Assembly: GCA_015058405.1 (NCBI GenBank)
Contig: SVCL01000189.1
Location: 1 to 42,531 of the forward strand
Length of the DNA stretch: 42,531 nt
Direction of reading: 5' to 3'
DNA from: Clostridium sp.
GTDB taxonomy: Bacteria > Bacillota > Clostridia > Clostridiales > Clostridiaceae
The position numbers and the translations under genes are program-made. Numbering within the stretch: the stretch's first letter is position 1; each line of letters starts with the position of its first letter. Below, one piece after another: positions 8,533-16,896 of the stretch. The notes under the pieces were generated by a model, which worked only from the letters and a program-made list of their open reading frames with translations, had not been told where the DNA came from and searched no databases.

Positions 8533-9373
8533 TAATGTAGAAGTATTTATAGGTTGTGAAAGTAATTATGAAGATTCAAAGATAGTTTTATTTGGAGCAC
8601 CTTTCGATGGAACTACTTCTTATAGACCTGGAACTAGATTTGGAAGTAAGGCTATTAGAAGTGAATCTTTTGGTATAGAAACTTATAGCCCTTACCAAGA
8701 TAAAGATTTGGAAGATTATAAGATTTTTGATTGCGGGGATTTAGAGCTGTGTTTTGGAAATACAGAAAGAGTCTTAAAAGATATTGAGGATCAAGCTGAC
8801 ACTATATTTAATGATGAAAAAATACCTGGAATGATTGGTGGAGAACATTTAGTTACCCTTGGTACAGTACGTGCAGCAGTGAAAAAATATCCGGATTTAA
8901 ATATCATACATTTTGATGCTCATACAGATTTAAGAGAAGAGTACTTGGGTGAAACTTTATCTCATGCAACAGTTATGAAGAGAATACATGATATAGTTGG
9001 GGATGGTAAAATACATCAATTTGGAATTCGTTCTGGAGAAAGAAAAGAATTTTATTGGGCAAAGGAACATACTAATTTAAATAAATTCAATTTTAATGGT
9101 TTAGAGGAAACAATAAAATTTTTAGAAGGAAAGCCTGTTTATTTTACAATAGATTTAGATGTTTTAGATCCATCAGAATTTTGTGGAACAGGAACTCCAG
9201 AAGCAGGAGGAGTAAGTTTTAAGGAATTACTTAAAGCTATCATTGAAGTAGGAAAGTTAAATATAGTTGGCTTCGATATAGTTGAATTAAGTCCTATATA
9301 TGATCAAAGTGGAGCATCTACTGCAATAGCTTGCAAAATTCTTAGAGAATTATTACTTTCTATAATGAAGTAA
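8525..9373 (+). CDS. speB: Agmatinase (ureohydrolase)
   Basis: This hydrolyses agmatine to putrescine and urea. All ureohydrolase binuclear-manganese motifs are present: GGEH (H108), HFDAHTD (D131, H133, D135) and TIDLDVLDP (D210, D212). GTGTPEAGG, the substrate loop, also favours agmatinase over arginase or formiminoglutamase. The 282-residue length fits. It starts inside the end of speE with AAGGA close by and ends just before a strong terminator, so it is the last gene of the polyamine operon. Confidence 0.94.
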   Translation: MNNNVEVFIGCESNYEDSKIVLFGAPFDGTTSYRPGTRFGSKAIRSESFGIETYSPYQDKDLEDYKIFDCGDLELCFGNTERVLKDIEDQADTIFNDEKIPGMIGGEHLVTLGTVRAAVKKYPDLNIIHFDAHTDLREEYLGETLSHATVMKRIHDIVGDGKIHQFGIRSGERKEFYWAKEHTNLNKFNFNGLEETIKFLEGKPVYFTIDLDVLDPSEFCGTGTPEAGGVSFKELLKAIIEVGKLNIVGFDIVELSPIYDQSGASTAIACKILRELLLSIMK

Positions 9374-9377
9374 ATAT

Positions 9378-9420
9378 AAAATGTGGTGAAACTTGATTTT
9401 AAGATTTTACCACATTTTTA
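9378..9420 (+). terminator. Terminator of the polyamine operon
   Basis: AAAATGTGGT (9378-9387) pairs perfectly with ACCACATTTT (9409-9418), extended inward by A-T pairs, and a T run follows. It is five bases after the speB stop codon. Confidence 0.85.
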
Positions 9421-9693
9421 TATCTTGACAAAAGTAATAAGAATACAGTAAAGTGAAAATATGTAGTAAAGTTGATAAGAAGTTATTATATATGTATTTT
9501 TGAAAACGGTTTTTGGAAGGAATTATAAAAAATAATTTGTATGGGTGAATTGTTTGGAAAAATAATATATAATAAAAATATGCATTAGGTTAAAAAATGA
9601 TATTAAAAAATGTTATAATTTAACAAAAATATTATTGTGGGGATATACTCAATAAAATGCATTTATTTAAAAGAAAATAATGAAAGTAGTTGA
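9421..9693. other. Intergenic region before the PilZ gene
   Basis: No gene is seen. A TTGACA occurs at 9425-9430, but no -10 box stands at the right distance. A cre-like string TGAAAACGGTTTTT lies at 9501-9514 and matches the left half of the consensus better than the right. No strong conclusion is possible. Confidence 0.3.
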
Positions 9694-10146
9694 ATGGGAT
9701 TGGTAGGGGAACAAAATATTGAAAATAGAAGAAATTTCTATAGAATTAATTTATTAGCACCTATGTGTGCAGAATTAACAATTTTAACTATTAACGGAAA
9801 AGAAGTGGCGAAGGGATTTTCACCAATTTGTATTCAGGATATAGGTGTAGGGGGAGTAAGATTTAAATCAAAGTTAAATATACCTATGAATGATACAGTA
9901 ACTTTTGGAATTAAGTTTTCCATCTATGACAATGAATATTTATTACCAGCATCTATAGTTTGGAAAAATGAATTAAAAACAGGCTATATAGAATACGGTT
10001 GTGAATTTAGAATGGAAGAAAGTGAAAGAGAACATTATATTCCTATATTTAATAAGTTTTCAGTAGAAGTAGCAAAGAATATAAAAAATATATATGCTGA
10101 ATGTAAACTTAAAAAGGGAAAATGTGTTAAAATCAATAATGGATAA
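9694..10146 (+). CDS. Single-domain PilZ protein (c-di-GMP binding)
   Basis: The 150 residues form one PilZ domain, a receptor for cyclic di-GMP. The first signature is the arginine cluster NRRNFYRI (R12, R13, R18). The second, normally DxSxxG, reads DIGVGG (D49 to G54) with Gly in place of Ser, so binding could be altered. The C-terminal 25 residues are Lys-rich. No membrane segment or output domain is present, so it probably acts by protein contact. ATG 9694 has only a weak ribosome site (GAAAG); a better purine run lies inside the gene. Monocistronic, with its own terminator. Confidence 0.75.
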   Translation: MGLVGEQNIENRRNFYRINLLAPMCAELTILTINGKEVAKGFSPICIQDIGVGGVRFKSKLNIPMNDTVTFGIKFSIYDNEYLLPASIVWKNELKTGYIEYGCEFRMEESEREHYIPIFNKFSVEVAKNIKNIYAECKLKKGKCVKINNG

Positions 10147-10150
10147 TAAG

Positions 10151-10180
10151 AAATGCGTACTTTATGGTATGCATTTTTTT
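10151..10180 (+). terminator. Terminator after the PilZ gene
   Basis: A 10-bp stem (10151-10160 with 10167-10176, one G-T pair) is followed by a seven-base T run. Confidence 0.85.
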
Positions 10181-10241
10181 AAAGCTTAATAATTTAGAAA
10201 TTTTGGAAGAGTAGTTTAGGTTAATTTTTATGGAGGTAAAT

Positions 10242-10907
10242 ATGAGCAAGATAAAAGCAGTTATTTTTGATATGGACGGAGTTATATTTGATACAGAAAA
10301 ATTTTATTTAAAATTTTGGACCAAAGTATTTGATGAATATGGATATAAGATGACTAAAGAAATTTATATACCTTTAATGGGAACTGGGAGAAAAAATGTG
10401 AAAAATGTTTTTAGAAAAACATTTGGTGATGATTTACCAGTAGATGAAATGTACATAAGAAAGGATGAATTATTATTCAAAGCCATAGATAATAATGAAG
10501 TTCCTCTAAAGTTAGGTGCTACAGATTTATTAACTTATTTAAAGCAAAATGGATATAAAATTGCTTTAGCTACTTCGGCCAAAAGGGATAGAGTAACTAA
10601 GCAGCTTAAAGATAATAATATGACATCAATGTTTGATACTATAGTTTGTGGAGATGATGTAATTAATTCAAAACCAGATCCAGAAATATTTTTAAAAGCA
10701 GCTGCAAGAGTAAATGTAAGCCCTGAAAATTGTGTTGTTATAGAAGATTCCCTAGCAGGAATTAAAGGGGCTAATAAAGGAAACATGCTAGGATTTCATG
10801 TAGAGGACTTAAAAAAAGCTGATGATGAAGTTATAAAATATAGCACAAAAACTTTTAAAAATTTAGTTGAGATAAAAGAATATTTGAGAGATAATAATTG
10901 TATATAA
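10242..10907 (+). CDS. HAD-superfamily phosphatase/phosphomutase (beta-phosphoglucomutase-like)
   Basis: This is a subfamily I haloacid-dehalogenase hydrolase with a helical cap. Motif I is VIFDMDGVIFD (nucleophile D10, acid/base D12), motif II ATSAKRD, motif III K in NSKPDPEIF, and motif IV VIEDSLAGIKGA. Such proteins dephosphorylate small sugar or nucleotide phosphates or act as beta-phosphoglucomutase; the cap does not show which. Start: ATG 10242 has GGAGG 5 bases upstream, whereas ATG 10230 would put that site inside the gene, so I use 10242. Stands alone between two terminators. Confidence 0.85.
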   Translation: MSKIKAVIFDMDGVIFDTEKFYLKFWTKVFDEYGYKMTKEIYIPLMGTGRKNVKNVFRKTFGDDLPVDEMYIRKDELLFKAIDNNEVPLKLGATDLLTYLKQNGYKIALATSAKRDRVTKQLKDNNMTSMFDTIVCGDDVINSKPDPEIFLKAAARVNVSPENCVVIEDSLAGIKGANKGNMLGFHVEDLKKADDEVIKYSTKTFKNLVEIKEYLRDNNCI

Positions 10908-10935
10908 AGTAAAATATTATCTCGTAAAGATATAA

Positions 10936-10991
10936 GAAGAAATATTATTTTGTATTATGAACTTATACAAGATAATATTTCTTCATTTTTT
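10936..10991. terminator. Long-stem terminator after the HAD gene
   Basis: A 20-bp arm (10936-10955) pairs with 10965-10984 with one G-T pair, followed by ATTTTTT. The stem is unusually long for a terminator in this window. Confidence 0.8.
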
Positions 10992-11022
10992 AAAAACTAA
11001 TACATAAAAAGGTGTGATAGGT

Positions 11023-12390
11023 TTGAAAAAAGAAATAACTGCAGAAGAAAAGTTTAAGCAAATGACTGAAACTCCAGTAAAAAAGCTGATATGTAAATTA
11101 GCTATACCTACAATTATTAGTATGCTTATAACTTCTATTTATAATATGGCAGATACTTTTTTTGTAGGTCATATAGGTACTAGTGCTACAGGAGCAATAG
11201 GAATAGCTTTTTCACTTATGGCAATAATACAAGCTATTGGCTTTACTTGTGGGATGGGGTCTGGAAATTATATTTCAAGACTTTTAGGAAGCAAAAATAG
11301 GGAATATGCATCAAAGGTAGCTGCAACAGGTTTTTTAACAGCTTTAATTATAGGTGGAATAATTTCAGCAATAGGTCTTATATTTATAGATAAGTTAATA
11401 TACTTTTTAGGTGCTACAGATACTATATATCCTTATGCTAAAAGTTATGTGAGCATAATTTTAATAGGAACACCTTATATGGTAACATGCTTTGTTATGA
11501 ATAATATTCTTAGATTTCAAGGAAGTGCTTTTTATGGAATGCTTGGAATAGCTTCTGGTGGAATATTAAATATTATATTAGATCCAATATTTATATTTGT
11601 ATTTAATCTTGGTGTGGCAGGGGCAGGAGCTGCAACTATAATAAGCCAATTTGTGAGTTTTTGCATTTTATTTCATAATTGCAAAATAGGAGGAAATATA
11701 AAGATTGAGTTTAAGAAGTTTACTCCTAAGTGGGCAATTTATAAAGAAATATTAAAGGGTGGTTTACCATCATTTTATAGGCAGGGATTGGCAAGTCTGG
11801 CTACTATATTTTTGAATTTAAGTGCTGGACCTTATGGTGATGCAGCTATTGCAGCTATGTCTATAGTAACTCGTGTATTTCAATTTTTAATATCTACTTT
11901 AATAGGATTTGGACAAGGTTTCCAACCCGTATGTGGATTTAATTATGGAGCTAAAAAATATGATAGGGTTTTAGAGGCTTTTTGGTTCTGTGTAAGAACT
12001 GCTGTGGTATTATTATTAGCTATAGATATAATTGCTTTTATAGCTGCTCCTAGTATAGTAAAATTGTTTAGAAAAGATGATTTGGATGTAATAAGAATAG
12101 GAACAGAAGCTCTTAGATATCAATGTATATCTTTCCCATTATCATCGTGGATAATAATGTCTAATATGCTTATGCAAACTATAGGAAAGTCTTTTAAGGC
12201 ATCAGTTTTATCTATGTCAAGACAAGGTTTATTCTTTATTCCTGCGGTTTTAGTACTTCCTAATATTTGGGGATTATTAGGAGTACAAATAAGCCAAACT
12301 GTAGGAGATATACTTGCTTTTTTATTAGCACTTCCAATGGGGATAAGTGTAATTAATGAACTTAAAGAAAATAAAAAATTGTGTATTTAG
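11023..12390 (+). CDS. MATE-family multidrug/sodium antiporter
   Basis: This 12-helix exporter of the MATE (MOP superfamily) class, about 456 residues, exchanges cations such as Na+ or H+ for drugs or metabolites. Family marks include the N-terminal NMADTFFVGHIG, the first-half end GVAGAGAATIISQ, and the second-half GFGQGFQPVCGFNYGAKKYDR. I start it at TTG 11023, because AAGGTGTG lies about 8 bases upstream; GTG 11014 has no ribosome site. Substrate cannot be told. Its own terminator follows. Confidence 0.9.
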   Translation: MKKEITAEEKFKQMTETPVKKLICKLAIPTIISMLITSIYNMADTFFVGHIGTSATGAIGIAFSLMAIIQAIGFTCGMGSGNYISRLLGSKNREYASKVAATGFLTALIIGGIISAIGLIFIDKLIYFLGATDTIYPYAKSYVSIILIGTPYMVTCFVMNNILRFQGSAFYGMLGIASGGILNIILDPIFIFVFNLGVAGAGAATIISQFVSFCILFHNCKIGGNIKIEFKKFTPKWAIYKEILKGGLPSFYRQGLASLATIFLNLSAGPYGDAAIAAMSIVTRVFQFLISTLIGFGQGFQPVCGFNYGAKKYDRVLEAFWFCVRTAVVLLLAIDIIAFIAAPSIVKLFRKDDLDVIRIGTEALRYQCISFPLSSWIIMSNMLMQTIGKSFKASVLSMSRQGLFFIPAVLVLPNIWGLLGVQISQTVGDILAFLLALPMGISVINELKENKKLCI

Positions 12391-12401
12391 TCAATATAAG
12401 A

Positions 12402-12446
12402 AAATAAGTATTACCTTTATAATTTAAGGTAATGCTTATTTTTTTA
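12402..12446 (+). terminator. Terminator after the MATE gene
   Basis: A 16-bp stem (12402-12417 with 12426-12441, one mismatch) is followed by a run of T. Confidence 0.9.
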
Positions 12447-12510
12447 CGTATGAAGAAATATAGAAGTTTATAGAAACGTGGTTTAAGTTCACTTTTGGGG
12501 GGAGATTAAG

Positions 12511-14529
12511 ATGAGGTTTGGTAAAAGAGATTTTAAAAATTATGATAGAGGAATAGAAAAGGAATGGCTTATTACAAATGGAAGAAGTGGCTTTGCAGGT
12601 ACTACTATTATTGGTGCTAATTCAAGAAAGTATCACTCTCTTTTAAATGCCTGTTTAAAGTCACCTGATGAAAGATATAATGTTTTACCTAAGATTCAGG
12701 AAAGTTTAATTTTAGATGATAAAGAATATCCTCTTACTACTACTAAGTATGAGATGAAGGTAATTAAAGGATATAAAAATCTTCAAAGTTTTAATTATGA
12801 TGGTATACCTACTTATAAATATTTTGTTAGTGGTGTATTTATAGAAAAAGGAATTACTATGGAGTATGGAAAAAATACTACTATAATATCTTATTCAATA
12901 AGTACAAATGATAAGAAAGTAGAGGTTATCTTAAAGCCTTGCCTTTCTTTTAAAAATCCAGGGAAGGCTGGCAAAGAAGAAAATTTAAAATTTAATACTA
13001 AAGTTATAGATGGAGGATTTAGTCTTATTCCAGAAATAAAAAAAGATATAAATATAAAAATATATTCACAAGAAAATATAGATGTTTCTTTAGATAAAAA
13101 AGTTTCAGATAAAGTATTTTATGATGTTGATAAGAGAACAGGAGATGTATATTTAGAATCTTATTATACACCAGGAAGTATGACTATTAATGTGGATAAG
13201 AATTCAAAAAAAACTATATATATAATTGCCACTATTGAAGATGAGTTGGAAATTAACCCGAAAGAAATATTTGAAGCGTCTAGAAATAGAATTAAAAAAC
13301 TACAAGAGCCTTTAAGAGGTGATAATAGAACTATAGCAAAATATTTACCTTTAGCAGCGGATAATTTTATTGTAGATAGAGATTCTACAAAATTTAAAAC
13401 AATTCTTGCAGGATATCCATGGTTTTTAGATTGGGGAAGGGATACTATGATTGCTTTACCTGGTTTAACTCTTGTTACAAAGAGGTTTAAAGATTCTAGA
13501 GAGATTTTAAAAAGTTTTACGGGATATGAAAAGGATGGTTTAATTCCTAATATGTTCCCTGATAATGGCGAAGAACCCTTATATAATACAGTAGATGCTT
13601 CTTTGTGGTATATTCATTGTATTTATTATTATCTTATATATAGTGGTAAAGAAGATGACTTAAGGTTTGTAAAAGAAAATTTATATAATACAGCTAAGAA
13701 AATTATTGAAAGCTATAAAAATGGGACAAAGTTTTCAATAAAGATGGGGGAAAATTATTTAATAAATGCAGGCTCTGGGTTGGATCAAGTAACTTGGATG
13801 GATGTAAGATCTAATGGTATTGTAGTAACACCAAGGCATGGAGCACCAGTAGAGATTAATGCTTTATGGTATAACGCATTAAATATTATGAATATTCTTG
13901 GAGAAAAATTTGAAGATAAGGATTCGAAATTATATAAGGAGTTAGCTGAAAAGGTTAAGGAATCTTTTAATAGAGAATTTTGGAATGATGAAGAGAAGTG
14001 TTTATATGATGTAGTAAAAGGTGATGAAAAAGATAATACAATAAGACCAAATCAAATATGGGCTGTGTCCCTTCCTTTTACTATGTTAAGTGATGAAAAG
14101 GAAAAGTTAGTAGTAAATAAGGTGCTTAAGGAATTGTATACTCCTTATGGATTACGAAGTTTAAACAGAGGGCACGAAGATTATCATAAAGAATATATAG
14201 GAGAATTATTTAAGAGAGATTTAGCTTATCATCAAGGTACAACTTGGTCATTTCCTTTAGGTGCTTTTATGACAGCTTATTGTAAAGTGAATAATTATTC
14301 AGAAGAATCAGTAGAATTTGTAGATGAATTGTTAAAGGATATGGAAACTCATATTGAGGATGAGTGTTTAGGAAGTATAGCAGAAATATTTGATGGAGAT
14401 ACACCACATCTTCCAAGAGGATGTTATGCTCAAGCTTGGGGTGTAGGAGAAATCTTAAGAGTATATTATGAATGTGTATTAGGAAAAAACAAAGAGTTAA
14501 TTAAAAATTATAATAAGTTATTTGGGTAA
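12511..14529 (+). CDS. Amylo-alpha-1,6-glucosidase-type glycogen debranching enzyme
   Basis: The 672-residue cytoplasmic enzyme has an N-terminal beta domain (about 1-270; EKEWLITNGRSGFAGTT at the start) and a C-terminal (alpha/alpha)6 domain of GH133 type. Key stretches are AGYPWFLDWGRDTMIALPGL (about 300-320), NTVDASLWYIH, SGLDQVTWMDVR and the C-terminal GSIAEIFDGDTPHLPRGC. It hydrolyses alpha-1,6 branch glucose of glycogen or limit dextrins. It has no signal peptide. A GGGGGGAG ribosome site precedes ATG. The pullulanase follows after 20 bases; together they dismantle branched alpha-glucans inside the cell. Confidence 0.88.
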   Translation: MRFGKRDFKNYDRGIEKEWLITNGRSGFAGTTIIGANSRKYHSLLNACLKSPDERYNVLPKIQESLILDDKEYPLTTTKYEMKVIKGYKNLQSFNYDGIPTYKYFVSGVFIEKGITMEYGKNTTIISYSISTNDKKVEVILKPCLSFKNPGKAGKEENLKFNTKVIDGGFSLIPEIKKDINIKIYSQENIDVSLDKKVSDKVFYDVDKRTGDVYLESYYTPGSMTINVDKNSKKTIYIIATIEDELEINPKEIFEASRNRIKKLQEPLRGDNRTIAKYLPLAADNFIVDRDSTKFKTILAGYPWFLDWGRDTMIALPGLTLVTKRFKDSREILKSFTGYEKDGLIPNMFPDNGEEPLYNTVDASLWYIHCIYYYLIYSGKEDDLRFVKENLYNTAKKIIESYKNGTKFSIKMGENYLINAGSGLDQVTWMDVRSNGIVVTPRHGAPVEINALWYNALNIMNILGEKFEDKDSKLYKELAEKVKESFNREFWNDEEKCLYDVVKGDEKDNTIRPNQIWAVSLPFTMLSDEKEKLVVNKVLKELYTPYGLRSLNRGHEDYHKEYIGELFKRDLAYHQGTTWSFPLGAFMTAYCKVNNYSEESVEFVDELLKDMETHIEDECLGSIAEIFDGDTPHLPRGCYAQAWGVGEILRVYYECVLGKNKELIKNYNKLFG

Positions 14530-14549
14530 ATGTATGGGGGGAAAGGTTT

Positions 14550-16418
14550 ATGATAAAAAGTGAGTTTTATAAAAAGTATAAATATGATGGAGAGCTTGGA
14601 GCTGTATATACAAAGCAAAGTACAAAGTTTATTTTGTGGGCACCAATAGCATTAAGTGTTGATTTATTATTAGAAGATAAGATATATAAAATGAAAAGAG
14701 GAGATAAAGGACAATGGACAGTTGTAGTTGAAGGGGACTTAGATAGTAAGTTCTATAATTATATTGTTGATGGTGATGATGTAGTTGACCCTTATGCTAA
14801 AGCTGTTTCTGTAAATGGAACAAGAGCTATGGTAGTTGATTTGAATTCCACTAACCCAAAAAAGTGGGATGAAGATAAGAAACCATGTTTGGAAAAAATA
14901 ACTGATTCTATATTATATGAGATGCATGTAAGAGATTTTTCTATAGATGAAAATTCAGGTGTAAGTAAAGAACATAGAGGAAAGTTTTTGGGTGTAATTG
15001 AAGGTAAGCCAATAGAACATTTAAAAGAACTTGGAATAACTCACGTACATTTAATGCCGTCTTTTGATTATGAGACTATAGATGAGAGTAAATCCTTAGA
15101 AAATCAATATAATTGGGGATATGATCCTCAAAATTATAATGTACCAGAAGGATCCTATTCTACTAATGCTTTTGATGGAAAAACTAGAATTAGAGAGTTT
15201 AAAGAAATGATATTAGGTCTTCATAAAGCAGGTATAAGGGTAGTTATGGATATGGTTTATAATCATACCTTTAGGGCACAGGATTCTTCACTTAATAAAG
15301 CGGTTCCTGGTTATTATTATAGAACATATGAAGATGGCAGCTTTTCAAATGGTTCTGGCTGTGGCAATGAAACAGCATCTGAAAGAAATATGGTTAGAAG
15401 ATTAATTGTAGATTCAGTACTTTATTATGCGAAAGAATATCATATAGATGGATTTAGATTTGATTTAATGGCAGTTCATGATATTGATACTATGATTACT
15501 ATAAGAAAAAAACTTGATGAAATAGATAAATCAATAATTATGTATGGTGAAGGATGGAACGGTGGAACTTCATTATTAAATCCAGAAGAAGCGGCGTTTA
15601 AGGCAAATACTTATAAATTTGAAAAAAGACAAATAGCTTGTTTTAGTGATGATGTTAGAGACGCATTAAAGGGAAGAGTATTTGAAAGAGATTCTAGAGG
15701 ATTTATAAATGGTAAGGAAGGTCTTGAAGAAAGTATAAAGGCTGCAGCAGTAGCTTTCACAAATCATCCAGATATTAAATATGAAGATGTAATGTATTTA
15801 GGTAAGCCATGGGCAGATGAACCTTACCAAACTGTTATTTATGAGTCAGCTCATGATAATTTTACTTTATGGGATAAAATTAATTTAGCTAAGGATGATT
15901 CTGATAGCAAGGAAGACTTAATAAAGATGAATAACTTAGCGGCTTCTATAGTATTATTGTCACAAGGAATAAGTTTTTTACATTCAGGAGAAGAATTTTT
16001 AAGAACTAAAAGGGATGAAAATAATAATTTAATTGAAGATAGTTATAATTCTCTTGATAGAGTAAATAAGATTTATTGGAATAGAAAAGAAAAATATATA
16101 GATGTCTTTAATTATTATAAAGGACTCATTGAGGTAAGAAAAAAGTATAAAGAATTTAGAATGGAAAGTTCGGAAGAGATTAATGAGAAAATTAAATTCT
16201 TTAATGATGTACCAAGTAATGTAGTTGCTTTTTCTATTAATAAAAACATTGTAGTAATTCATAATTCTAATAGGAAGAGTATTGAAGTTGATTTAAAGGA
16301 ATGTGGTTGGAGTTTGATTGTTGATGGTGTTAAAGCTGGAACTGAAGAATTAAGGAGTATAGAAGGTAGTAAGGTGAAAGTTTCACCTATAGCAACTTAC
16401 GTATTAATAAAGAAATAA
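14550..16418 (+). CDS. pulA: Type I pullulanase (GH13, CBM48)
   Basis: This 622-residue cytoplasmic debranching enzyme cuts alpha-1,6 bonds in pullulan and limit dextrins. An N-terminal CBM48-like domain (about 15-110, FILWAPIALSVDLLL) precedes the GH13 barrel. The YNWGYDPQNYNVPEGSY motif is diagnostic for type I pullulanase. Catalytic residues are nucleophile D305 (DGFRFDLM), acid E334 (YGEGWNGG) and D436 (ESAHDNFTLWD). No signal peptide is present, so it works on imported oligosaccharides or glycogen alongside the debranching enzyme 20 bases upstream, with which it is very likely cotranscribed. A terminator follows. Confidence 0.93.
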   Translation: MIKSEFYKKYKYDGELGAVYTKQSTKFILWAPIALSVDLLLEDKIYKMKRGDKGQWTVVVEGDLDSKFYNYIVDGDDVVDPYAKAVSVNGTRAMVVDLNSTNPKKWDEDKKPCLEKITDSILYEMHVRDFSIDENSGVSKEHRGKFLGVIEGKPIEHLKELGITHVHLMPSFDYETIDESKSLENQYNWGYDPQNYNVPEGSYSTNAFDGKTRIREFKEMILGLHKAGIRVVMDMVYNHTFRAQDSSLNKAVPGYYYRTYEDGSFSNGSGCGNETASERNMVRRLIVDSVLYYAKEYHIDGFRFDLMAVHDIDTMITIRKKLDEIDKSIIMYGEGWNGGTSLLNPEEAAFKANTYKFEKRQIACFSDDVRDALKGRVFERDSRGFINGKEGLEESIKAAAVAFTNHPDIKYEDVMYLGKPWADEPYQTVIYESAHDNFTLWDKINLAKDDSDSKEDLIKMNNLAASIVLLSQGISFLHSGEEFLRTKRDENNNLIEDSYNSLDRVNKIYWNRKEKYIDVFNYYKGLIEVRKKYKEFRMESSEEINEKIKFFNDVPSNVVAFSINKNIVVIHNSNRKSIEVDLKECGWSLIVDGVKAGTEELRSIEGSKVKVSPIATYVLIKK

Positions 16419-16429
16419 TTTTAATTTTT

Positions 16430-16468
16430 AAAAGAGATATTACAGTTTATGTTGTAGTATCTCTTTTT
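16430..16468 (+). terminator. Terminator after pulA
   Basis: Arms 16430-16443 and 16454-16467 pair over about 14 positions, ending in CTCTTTTT. Confidence 0.8.
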
Positions 16469-16555
16469 AACGTATAGGAATTATAAAACTTTTTTGAGAG
16501 CGAGCACTGATTATTACTAGCTTTTTGATATGTAAGTTGTCAAATACGTTAAAAA
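16464..16555. repeat. 92-bp region bounded by 12-bp inverted repeats
   Basis: TTTTTAACGTAT (16464-16475) is the exact complement of 16544-16555. The left arm shares its T run with the pulA terminator. The interior (about 68 bases, including GAGAGCGAGCAC) has little further pairing. It may be an RNA domain upstream of the structured element that starts six bases later, or a small mobile remnant. Confidence 0.45.
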
Positions 16556-16560
16556 ATAAT

Positions 16561-16667
16561 TATAGTGCCGCAAAAGAACCAAAAAGAAAAATAATTAAAA
16601 TGTATTTTTATAAGGAATTATTTTTCTTTTAGAACCTTTTGCATGGCTAAAAAAAGTGGCTTCAGTT
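16561..16667 (+). repeat. Structured intergenic element, copy 1
   Basis: The order is TATAGTG, two bases, a 7-bp outer helix (16570-16576 with 16636-16642), an internal loop (AACC opposite AGAAC), a 15-bp inner helix (16582-16596 with 16616-16630), then ATGGC, an A run and GTGGCTTCAGTT (16656-16667). A second copy at 33986-34095 keeps the flanks, the AGAAC loop and all spacings but has entirely different helix sequences, so the pairing is conserved, not the bases. This is what a structured RNA looks like. It does not match the riboswitch classes I know. It lies about 230 bases upstream of the surface-glycan operon. Confidence 0.55.
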
Positions 16668-16746
16668 GAGATTAAATAATAGTAAAGGTGCTTTTAAATA
16701 TTTACTTCAATTAAGTTTCCCGAAGGGAGCGTGGCGAAGCCACTTT
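16653..16746 (+). other. Long-range helix with competing local hairpins
   Basis: AAAGTGGCTTC (16653-16663) complements 16736-16746 over 11 bases. The right arm can instead fold locally as GTGGC-GAA-GCCAC (16731-16743), next to a second small hairpin TCCC-GAA-GGGA (16718-16728), followed by CTTTGTTCTTTT. Two exclusive folds sharing one strand resemble an attenuator. The left arm overlaps the conserved 3' end of the structured element. From 16747 to the next gene I see only AT-rich DNA. Confidence 0.45.
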
Positions 16747-16896
16747 GTTCTTTTGAACTATATATGGAAAACAATTCAACATTAATAAACTTGCAGAAAA
16801 AATATAAATTATATTAAAATATAATAAGTAATAAAATAAAGAAAAGATGAATAATGTCGAAAATATATATAGAGTAAAAAGTGGAGAGGAATGGAT

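Noticed and set aside
16464..16896. Known riboswitch or T-box leader upstream of the decoration operon
   Set aside because: No T-box AGGGTGGNACC, no GEMM, SAM, purine, lysine or cobalamin core could be found by eye; the fold is described as unassigned instead.
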